Source: an uncultured Collinsella sp. (lineage in GTDB: Bacteria; Actinomycetota; Coriobacteriia; Coriobacteriales; Coriobacteriaceae). From it: a stretch of DNA of 21,994 nt. Within the stretch, counting starts at the first letter, position 1, and each line of letters opens with the position of its first letter. Location: assembly GCA_900549065.1 (NCBI GenBank), contig URNC01000015.1, positions 1 to 21,994 on the forward strand, in the 5' to 3' direction. Under the pieces are notes generated by a model that was given only the letters and a program-made list of their open reading frames with translations, was not told the origin of the DNA and did not search any database. A program made the translations under genes and the position numbers. This document shows positions 1 through 6,107 of this stretch, piece by piece.

Positions 1-30
1 TCGGCAGCGTCAGATGTGTATAAGAGACAG
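1..30. other. Nextera read-1 adapter remnant (not genomic)
   Basis: The first 11 bases are the 3' part of the Nextera read-1 primer tail. Positions 12-30 are the 19-bp Tn5 mosaic end (AGATGTGTATAAGAGACAG). Genomic sequence starts at 31. Translation across this junction produces the artefact peptides LSLIHI (minus strand) and MYKRQ or MCIRDS (plus strand). Confidence 0.98.
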
Positions 31-351
31 CTCGTCGGCAGTGGGCACGCCCTGTTCGTCAACGGACTCGTCGGCAGCGCGGCTACCGGGGTTGCCAGCA
101 TTGGCCACAATCTCGGCTGTCAAAATCTTGTCGAACAGGTCCGCGATCTCGGGATCATACTCGCTAAGCACACGACGTTCCAGGCGCAGGAACAGCGCCA
201 GATTATCGCGCAGCTCCTCGGGGATCTCGATCTCGGCGAGACGCTCCCTGGACTCGGCATTCGAGCCGATTCGGTTAACGAGGCGGTTGACCACGGCAGC
301 GACGCGCGCCGCGGCTTCGGGTACAGACTGGTTGCTTAGGTTCTCAGCCAC
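31..351 (-). CDS. Unrecognised protein, C-terminus missing at contig edge
   Basis: About 107 codons of an open frame run off the left genomic end, so the C-terminus is missing. I do not recognise the family. The visible part is hydrophilic and charged (the stretch ERLAEIEIPEELRD is typical), looks largely helical, and shows no signal peptide or membrane segment. It ends in an acidic stretch. I prefer the GTG at 351 because GGAGG lies four bases upstream. The in-frame ATG at 363 sits directly against an AAGGAGG, too close for that site to serve it. It lies downstream of hisS on the same strand and has its own TATAAT promoter in the gap, so it is probably a separate transcription unit. Being real is likely from its length, promoter and ribosome site; function is unknown. 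Confidence 0.7.
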
Positions 352-395
352 GTTTCCTCCCATTCCTCCTTCTATGCACGTAACATGCGGTATTC

Positions 396-423
396 ATTAT
401 AGGCGCTTGAGAAATACTTTCGA
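396..423 (-). promoter_or_regulatory. Predicted sigma-70-type promoter of the left-edge gene
   Basis: On the minus strand a perfect -10 TATAAT (396-401) is preceded, after a 16-bp spacer, by TCGAAA (418-423), which matches four of six -35 positions. It lies about 45 bp upstream of the start codon. Two short palindromes (411-421 and 446-456) overlap or sit just upstream of the -35. Confidence 0.6.
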
Positions 424-456
424 CACTGATTGCGCTTTACCACACAAAAGTATTTT
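411..456. promoter_or_regulatory. Pair of palindromic operator-like sites
   Basis: GAAATACTTTC (411-421) has arms GAAA/TTTC around a 3-base centre. AAAAGTATTTT (446-456) has arms AAAA/TTTT around a 3-base centre. Their centres are 35 bp apart, and the first overlaps the -35 of the predicted promoter. Two like sites at a promoter suggest a repressor or activator binding region. The regulator is unknown and the assignment is inference. Confidence 0.4.
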
Positions 457-609
457 CTGCATTGCAAGGGTTTTTGCCCCAAATGGTCGTATTTCTCGGT
501 GGGCGGCATATGCAAACGAGGGCATTCCGCATAAATGCGAAACACCCCCGTAACAATAGCTCGTCGCGAGCGGGACATATTAGCGGGTCCGCAGCTCAAA
601 AATCATGCG

Positions 610-1923
610 CTACAGACGCTCGCGAACCGCCTCGACGACGTTGGCCAGATCGGCAAGAACCTCTTCGTGGCTCTCCATGTCGCGCACCTTGACCTTGCCG
701 GCGGCAAGCTCGTCGCCGCCCAGGACCAGGATGAGCTTGGCGCCCACCTTATCGGCCTGCTTAAACTGGGCTTTGAGCGAACGGCCCTGATAGTCGGCCT
801 CGGTCACGATGCCTGCGGCGCGAAGCTCCTGCGTAATGGCAAAGACGTTCTGGCGCAGCTCCTTGCCTGCGTTGGCGACATAGACGCACGGGGCCTCCTC
901 GGCACCCAGATCGCTGCCAAAGGCCTGCAGGGCCAGCAGGGCGCGCTCAAAACCGACGGCAAAGCCGACGCCTGCCGTGGGCTTGCCACCCTCGAGCTCG
1001 ACCAGGCCGTCGTAGCGGCCGCCGCCGCCGATGGAGCCGACGCCGGCGCCAGGGGCCTCGACCTCAAAGACAGTACGGGTGTAGTAGTCCAGGCCGCGCA
1101 CCAAGGTGGGATCCTCGACATACTCGATACCGGCGGTATCCAAATAGCGCTTGACCTGCTCGTAGTGCTCGCGGCACTCGTCGCACAGGTTGTCGCCCAT
1201 CAGCGGGGCGTCGGCCATGATCTCACGGCAATGGTCGTTCTTGCAGTCGAAGGCGCGCAGCGGGTTGAGCTCGGCGCGCTCGCGGCACTCGTCACACATC
1301 TCGTCTGCGTGATCGAGGATGAACTGCTTGACCTGCTCGCGGTAAGCCGGACGGCACTGGGCGTCACCCATCGAGTTGATGAGCAGACGAAGCTTGGAAA
1401 GATCGAAGCCCAGGCGCTTGTAGAACTCCATGAGCATGATGATGCACTCGGCGTCTGCCGCCGGATCGGGAGCGCCGAGCCACTCGATGCCCACCTGGTG
1501 GAACTGGCGCAGGCGGCCCTTCTGGGGACGCTCGCCGCGGAACATGGCCTCGGCGTAGTAAGCCTTAAACGGCGTGGAGCCCTGGGGCACCAGATTGTTC
1601 TCGACGACGGCGCGCACCACGCCGGCCGTGCCCTCGGGGCGAAGTGCCAGGCGCTGCTTGGGCTTGAGTTTGGTGTCGGTGCCCTCGGTAAAGACGCGCT
1701 CCAGGTTGGCACCGCTGAACACGCGGAACATTTCCTTGCGCACGACGTCGGTCGACTGGCCGATACCGTGGACAAAGACGTCCACCTGCTCGATCGCGGG
1801 CGTCTCGATGGGTTTAAAACCAAACGGCTCGAACACGCCGGCCGCAATCTGCTGCATCTTTTGCCAGGCGCGCATCTCGGCGCCGATAAGGTCGCGGGTT
1901 CCCTCCGCCTTCTGTGCCTGCAT
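610..1923 (-). CDS. hisS: Histidyl-tRNA synthetase
   Basis: A cytosolic class II aminoacyl-tRNA synthetase that charges tRNA-His with histidine using ATP. The 437-residue length is normal. Class II motif 2 is visible around residues 120-148 (FRGERPQKGRLRQFHQVG). The histidine-specific signature LVRGLDYYTRTVFE is at about 275-288, followed by the glycine-rich GGGGRYDGL at about 299-307. The C-terminal 90 residues form the anticodon-binding domain. An insertion at about 210-250 contains two CxxC pairs and two further cysteines, a pattern seen in many bacterial HisRS and possibly zinc-binding. I chose ATG 1923 because AAAGGTG lies seven bases upstream; a TTG two codons earlier is too close to that site. 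A TATAAT lies about 45 bp upstream. In many genomes aspS follows hisS, but here an unrelated gene does. Confidence 0.97.
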   Translation of the reverse strand: MQAQKAEGTRDLIGAEMRAWQKMQQIAAGVFEPFGFKPIETPAIEQVDVFVHGIGQSTDVVRKEMFRVFSGANLERVFTEGTDTKLKPKQRLALRPEGTAGVVRAVVENNLVPQGSTPFKAYYAEAMFRGERPQKGRLRQFHQVGIEWLGAPDPAADAECIIMLMEFYKRLGFDLSKLRLLINSMGDAQCRPAYREQVKQFILDHADEMCDECRERAELNPLRAFDCKNDHCREIMADAPLMGDNLCDECREHYEQVKRYLDTAGIEYVEDPTLVRGLDYYTRTVFEVEAPGAGVGSIGGGGRYDGLVELEGGKPTAGVGFAVGFERALLALQAFGSDLGAEEAPCVYVANAGKELRQNVFAITQELRAAGIVTEADYQGRSLKAQFKQADKVGAKLILVLGGDELAAGKVKVRDMESHEEVLADLANVVEAVRERL

Positions 1924-1965
1924 GGGCAAACACCTTTCTTTTGTATCGCGTCATAGGTAGTGGAC

Positions 1966-1971
1966 ATTATA
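1966..1971 (-). promoter_or_regulatory. Candidate -10 element of hisS
   Basis: TATAAT on the minus strand, about 43 bp upstream of the hisS ATG. No convincing -35 is present at 16-18 bp because that position is the base of the GC-rich hairpin at 1988-2049. The promoter would begin just after that hairpin, which would insulate hisS from upstream transcription. Confidence 0.35.
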
Positions 1972-1987
1972 CGGCACAAAGCAGCAA

Positions 1988-2049
1988 CGCGGCGGCGCGC
2001 CTGACCGAACGAGGGTATGGGGACTCGTTCGGCCAGACGCGCCGCCGCG
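1988..2049 (-). terminator. Long GC-rich hairpin after the MFS gene
   Basis: Two 26-bp arms (1988-2013 and 2024-2049) surround a 10-base loop. They match at 24 of 26 positions as DNA. Both exceptions are C/A mismatches in plus-strand RNA but G-U pairs in minus-strand RNA, so the structure fits the transcript of the MFS gene ending at 2086. There is no clear U tract, so it may act as a non-canonical terminator or as a 3' stabilising element rather than a classic intrinsic terminator. Confidence 0.6.
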
Positions 2050-2085
2050 GACGAAGCGGACAAGCGGCGATGCGCTTTGGCCTAC

Positions 2086-3390
2086 CTACTCCCCCGCCAC
2101 GCTCGCGCGCAGCTTGGCGGCGATGGGCTCGGATGCCAGCAGGAACACGAGCATGACCACGGAGCACGCCAGGCACACAATCCAGGCGCTCGCAAAGGAG
2201 CCCGTGGCATCGAACAGCACGCCCGAGACAATAGCGCCCACGGTGCCGCCGACCATCTCGAGCGAGGTAATGGTGCCCGTGACCTTGCCGAGGTCGGCCA
2301 TGCCAAACTGCTTGGACGCGGCAATGGTAGGCGTGATAGTGCCCATGCACGTTCCGACACCAAAGCTCACGGCAGCCACGATGGGACCAAGATCGGTCGC
2401 GGGGAAGCACAGGGCGACGCAGGCGATAATGCACGCAATGGAGCCAAGGATATTGCCAAAGCGCAGACCAAAGCGGTCATAGATCGCACCGAGCGAAATC
2501 TTGGCGATAACGACGGTGACCATGTAGGCCGAAAGCACGGTACCTGCCCACATGGGATCGTGGCCGCCCGTGACGATCTTGGCGCCGTTGACGGTAACAC
2601 TCGTCATGTTGGTGACCTGGTTGGGCAAGATGGCGCCGTTAACGAGACCCATAAAGAGGAAGGCGACGACGAGCAGCCAAAACGCCGGGCTCTTCTTGAT
2701 ACGAGACCAGCCGACGCTAACCTCGGGCGCCGTGTGCTCGTCCTTGTCGCCAGCCGTCGAGACGGACGGATCGCCCGGGTTCTCGCCGAGCGGCTTAAGG
2801 CCGATCTCGGAAGGCTTGTTGCGGAAGGAGTAAGCCGTGATGGGCAGTGCCGCCACCATGCAGACGGCAGCGAGTACCAGGAACGCAGAGCGCCAGCCCA
2901 CACTCACGATAAGAGAGCTCACGATCGGCGAGAGAATGGCGCCGCCAAAGCCCGAACCCGAAAGTGCGATGGAAATGGCAAGGCCGCGCTTGGCCGTAAA
3001 CCAGTTGGCGGTCACAAGGCTGATGAGCAGGCGGGTCGAGGCCACAGCGAAGCAGCCCGAAACGGCAAAGAGCACGTAGACCTGCCACAGCTCACCGACA
3101 AAGCTCATGCCAGCAAGCACCGCCGAGGTAGCGATAACGGTGAGCGAGCCCAATACGCGGCCACTCACCTTATCGGCAACATGGTCGATAACGAGCGAAC
3201 CCACGACGCTCACTACGGTGGAGATGGCATTGGAGATGTTGTACTGCGCAAGGGAAATGCCCAGGTCGCTGACGATCAGCGGCTGGAATAGGCTCATGCA
3301 GTTGACGAAAATCGTGTAGCACGTGGCCATGATCACGAAGCCGGAGGCCACCACGAGCCAGCCGGGGAAGAACTTACGCTGCTGGGGCAT
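2086..3390 (-). CDS. MFS transporter, oxalate/formate-antiporter-like group
   Basis: A 434-residue integral membrane transporter with about twelve hydrophobic segments in two halves. The halves are separated by a hydrophilic loop at about 182-215. The first segment is at 11-35. The stretch WFTAKRGLAISIALSGSG (about 120-137) is typical of the monocarboxylate/oxalate-formate group of the major facilitator superfamily, and a second-half loop YDRFGLRFG (about 304-312) is a motif A remnant. Substrates in that group are small carboxylates, but the sequence does not fix the substrate here. The ATG at 3390 is preceded by AAGGAG four bases upstream. It lies 122 bp downstream of the M20 amidohydrolase on the same strand, so it might export or import that enzyme's product or substrate. 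That link is inference, since a hairpin separates the two genes. Confidence 0.88.
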   Translation of the reverse strand: MPQQRKFFPGWLVVASGFVIMATCYTIFVNCMSLFQPLIVSDLGISLAQYNISNAISTVVSVVGSLVIDHVADKVSGRVLGSLTVIATSAVLAGMSFVGELWQVYVLFAVSGCFAVASTRLLISLVTANWFTAKRGLAISIALSGSGFGGAILSPIVSSLIVSVGWRSAFLVLAAVCMVAALPITAYSFRNKPSEIGLKPLGENPGDPSVSTAGDKDEHTAPEVSVGWSRIKKSPAFWLLVVAFLFMGLVNGAILPNQVTNMTSVTVNGAKIVTGGHDPMWAGTVLSAYMVTVVIAKISLGAIYDRFGLRFGNILGSIACIIACVALCFPATDLGPIVAAVSFGVGTCMGTITPTIAASKQFGMADLGKVTGTITSLEMVGGTVGAIVSGVLFDATGSFASAWIVCLACSVVMLVFLLASEPIAAKLRASVAGE

Positions 3391-3461
3391 ACTGCTCCTT
3401 ATTTAACAAACGAATAGCCGGCGCAGGGGCCGGTAGTGCCCAAGATTGCCTTGAAAGACAA

Positions 3462-3486
3462 GGGCATAGGCCTTACGGCCATGCCC
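3462..3486 (-). terminator. Hairpin between M20 gene and MFS gene
   Basis: Arms GGGCAT/ATGCCC (3462-3467 and 3481-3486) and GGCC/GGCC (3469-3472 and 3477-3480) surround a four-base loop, with a bulged A at 3468. In the minus-strand reading it is followed by TTGTCTTTC. It starts 27 bp after the amidohydrolase stop. It is flanked by near-identical CTTGAAAGrCAAGG direct repeats at about 3450-3462 and 3492-3505. It is related to the core of the 100-bp inverted repeat at 11362-11461. Confidence 0.55.
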
Positions 3487-3512
3487 GCAGGCTTGAAAGG
3501 CAAGGTTGGGTG

Positions 3513-4807
3513 CTACCGGTGGTCGGCGATATAGCCCAAAGCGACGGCGGTATAGGCCGCGGCGCCGAGCGGCAGCTCGGCATCGTTAAAACGTGCCTTG
3601 GGATGGTGCTGGGCAAAGCGTTCGTCCGTGTCGGTTACGGCCGCGCCCACGGTAAAGTACGCACTCGGAATCTCGCTCGAGATAAGCGCAAAGTCCTCAC
3701 TCGCCATGGCATGGAAAAGCGGCAAGAAAGCCGCCTTGGGCAGCACTGCGCCCACGTAGCCAAGCGACGCCTGAGTCATATCGCTGTCGAGTACAAGCGG
3801 CGGAACATCCGAAAGCGTCTCGATGGTCGCCGGCGTACGATATGTTGCGGCAACGCCGTTAACGACCTCCGCGATGCGGGTCTTTAGGTGAGCTATGAGC
3901 TCGACATCGAAGCCACGCAGCGTTCCCTCGAGCACGCAGGTGTCGGGGATGACGTTGGCCGCCAAGCCGCTAGCAAACTTACCAACGGTAAGTGCGACTT
4001 CCTTGGCCGCCGGCACCTCGCGGGAGATGAGCTCCTGGAGCGCCAGGTGCACATGGACGCCGGCCGTAATGGGGTCGATGCAGATCTCGGGGCTGGAACC
4101 GTGGCCGCCCTTGCCCTGGAGCGTGATGCGGAAACCGTACACGCCCGAGAGCGCCGGGCTGCCGTAGAGCACCAGGCCAAGCGGCGACTGGCTGTTGACA
4201 TGCATGGCGAAGGCCGCCTGAGGGCGCGGGTTCTGCAGCAGACCGTCGGCGATGGCGGCGCGGGCACCCTCAAAGGTTTCCTCGCCCGGCTGGAACAGCA
4301 ACTTAACCGTAGCGTTGGCATCAACAAGCTCTGCCTCGCGCGCTTTGAGCATACGAGCCGCACCAAGCAGCGCCGTCGCGTGCATATCGTGACCGCAAGC
4401 GTGCATGCAGCCGTTGGTGGATGCAAAGGGCTCGCCGGATTCCTCGGCAACGGGCAGGGCGTCCATGTCGCCACGCAGCATGATGACCGTACCGGCCTGC
4501 TCATTCGTGCAGATGCCATTGCCTTGGGCCGCGGCGGCACCGGCGCCGACAAGGCCCACAACGCAGGAACCATCGACGAGCGTAGCAAATGGGATGTCCA
4601 TCTCGGTCAGGCGCGCTTGGATATACGTAGAGGTCTGCGGGAGCTATTACCCAGCTCGGGCATCTGATGTAAATCGTGTCGCCACGCAGCGAGCTCGTCT
4701 GCAAAAGCCTGAGCTTCTGCAACAAGACCGTCACCGATAGCGGTCTGCGCCGCCGCGGTGGCCTTGGGCGCTGATTGCGGTTGAAGATCGGACAGTGCTG
4801 GTGCCAT
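3513..4807 (-). pseudogene. M20-family amidohydrolase interrupted by a frameshift
   Basis: The frame from ATG 4807 (GGAGG six bases upstream) encodes a typical M20 N-terminus ending ELAAWRHDLHQMPELGN, then runs into a stop near 4607. From about 4643 the protein continues in another frame with LPQTSTYIQARLTEMDIP and on to 3513. Restoring one base near 4643-4646 gives about 431 residues, normal for the family. The remainder keeps the metal and active-site features: GDMDALP, MHACGHDMHATALLGA, FQPGEE, the dimerisation lid region (GKGGHGSSP), and HHPKARFNDAELPLG near the C-terminus. The family hydrolyses N-acyl amino acids or similar amides in the cytosol; the substrate is not deducible. An intact metal site suggests a recent mutation or a sequence error. 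There is no slippery heptamer, so programmed frameshifting is unlikely. Confidence 0.85.
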
Positions 4808-4837
4808 AGATGCCCTCCAGTAACGTTTTTGCAGCAA

Positions 4838-4859
4838 GCACTTTGATAGCGTAAAGTGC
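4838..4859. promoter_or_regulatory. Inverted-repeat operator candidate upstream of the M20 gene
   Basis: GCACTTT (4838-4844) and AAAGTGC (4853-4859) form perfect 7-bp arms around an 8-bp centre. The site lies 31 bp upstream of the amidohydrolase ATG, where a promoter would be expected. It looks like a dimeric regulator site; no regulator gene is adjacent. Confidence 0.45.
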
Positions 4860-4883
4860 AAGGTACTACTTTAAGGGCGACGC

Positions 4884-4910
4884 ATAAAAAATGCCGCCCC
4901 GGGAGGCGGC
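4884..4910 (-). terminator. Intrinsic terminator of the EamA transporter gene
   Basis: In the minus-strand transcript GCCGCC and GGCGGC (4905-4910 and 4893-4898) pair around a six-base loop, then ATTTTTTAT follows. It begins 12 bp after the stop codon at 4923. This is the cleanest Rho-independent terminator in the window. Confidence 0.9.
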
Positions 4911-4922
4911 GCAACAAATTGT

Positions 4923-5906
4923 TTACAATTGCGGACGCGGCTTTCGACGCAAAAAATCGAAATGCGTCTCGCTCAAGATAATCGAAAGAAAGATGAGCGC
5001 GAAGCCGGCGAGCAGGCGCGAGGTGAGCGCCTCCCCCATCAGCAGCACCGAGAACAGCACACCCGAAGGCGACTCCATCGAAAGGAGCAGCGAGCCCGCT
5101 GAGGCCGGGACATGCGCCAGGCCGACGTTTTGGATGAGCAGAGCCACACACGTACAGCCCACCGATAGAAACGCCATCGCGCTGATAAAGCTCGGCGTCC
5201 ACACGGACAGAGGCGCTTGGGTCTCGAATAGCAGCGACGTTGCCAGGCTCAGCACGCCGTTGCCCACAAACATCCAAAACGTGATGACGTTGATGTCCAT
5301 TTTGCGACCGTACTTGGCAGTCACCGCCATCTGGATGGCGAAAAAGACCGCACCCGCCAGCGTAATGACATCACCGATGTTGAATTCAACGCTATCGAGC
5401 GCCACCAAGCCAATGCCCGCCAAGCACAGCAGCGCCGCGCCCAGGTTATAGCGGGTGAGTTTTTCGCCGCTCAGAAAATAGCTCGCGAACGGCACAACGA
5501 TGCAATACGTGCCCGTCAAAAAAGCATTCTTGCCCGCCGTGGTGTGCGCCAGACCGACTGTCTGCAGGGCGTAGGCGGCCCACATAAGTGCGCCCATGCC
5601 AAGTCCGACGATAAGGTTGCGGGCGTTGAGGTGCGCGATGATGCGCTTGTGGAAGATGAAAAACATGACCAACGCCGCAGGCAGAAAGCGCACGTAGAGC
5701 AGTTCGAACACCGGAATGGTGTCGAGCGCGTCCTTCATGGTCGTAAAGGAGTAGCCCCAGACGACTGCCACCGAAAGCAGCAGGACTTTCCAGAACAGCG
5801 GCGAGCGAGCGCCGGCGCCGCGGGAGGTGCCGCCCGCGCCCAGGTCCTCGCGAGCAACAGGGCTATCGGGCATCATTTCGATATTGTCAGTGGCATGCTG
5901 GGCCAT
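4923..5906 (-). CDS. EamA/DMT-superfamily transporter
   Basis: A 327-residue membrane protein with about ten hydrophobic helices forming two EamA repeats. The first repeat begins after a hydrophilic N-terminal tail of about 38 residues, at FWKVLLLSVAVVWGYSFTTM, and contains the characteristic RFLPAALVMF and GKNAFLTGTYCIVVPFASYFL stretches. The second repeat begins near DVITLAGAVFFAIQMAVTAKYG and ends at ALIFLSIILSE. Members of the drug/metabolite transporter superfamily mostly export metabolites or amino acids from the cytoplasm; the substrate cannot be told. ATG 5906 has GAGGA six bases upstream. The long gaps on both sides and its own terminator suggest a single-gene transcript. Confidence 0.9.
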   Translation of the reverse strand: MAQHATDNIEMMPDSPVAREDLGAGGTSRGAGARSPLFWKVLLLSVAVVWGYSFTTMKDALDTIPVFELLYVRFLPAALVMFFIFHKRIIAHLNARNLIVGLGMGALMWAAYALQTVGLAHTTAGKNAFLTGTYCIVVPFASYFLSGEKLTRYNLGAALLCLAGIGLVALDSVEFNIGDVITLAGAVFFAIQMAVTAKYGRKMDINVITFWMFVGNGVLSLATSLLFETQAPLSVWTPSFISAMAFLSVGCTCVALLIQNVGLAHVPASAGSLLLSMESPSGVLFSVLLMGEALTSRLLAGFALIFLSIILSETHFDFLRRKPRPQL

Positions 5907-5973
5907 AGGGCATCCTCGCGCTCAATCTGGGCGTGGTGTCCGCACGCGCATGGCTGCGTGCCGCCTCATGGTC

Positions 5974-6010
5974 AAATAAAAGCAGGGCGCACCGGACCCC
6001 CGGCACGCCC
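5974..6010 (-). terminator. Terminator downstream of the YhgE/Pip pair
   Basis: GGGCG (5985-5989) pairs with CGCCC (6006-6010) and CCGG (5992-5995) with CCGG (6000-6003), with a symmetrical CA/CA internal loop. In minus-strand RNA it is followed by TGCTTTTATTTG. It lies about 100 bp after the stop at 6108 and before the EamA gene, so it probably ends the YhgE/Pip operon. Confidence 0.75.
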
Positions 6011-6107
6011 CGCTACTGTAGCAACAACCAAGCAGCCCGTGCAATTCACTACGCTAAAGCATCGGGTTGGAAGATCTCGATGTTCCGACGGCGTTTACGT
6101 TGCTGAA

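Noticed and set aside
14..553. Open frames starting in the left adapter (peptides beginning MCIRDS or MYKRQ)
   Set aside because: Their start codons are in the Nextera mosaic end and they lie opposite the real minus-strand frame; they are artefacts.
372..599. 75-codon minus-strand frame with an internal repeat QCRKYF
   Set aside because: It has no ribosome site, and the repeat in the protein merely reflects the two palindromes in the promoter region.
4600..4660. Programmed ribosomal frameshift in the amidohydrolase gene
   Set aside because: No X-XXY-YYZ slippery heptamer lies at the frame junction; a simple indel or sequence error is more likely.
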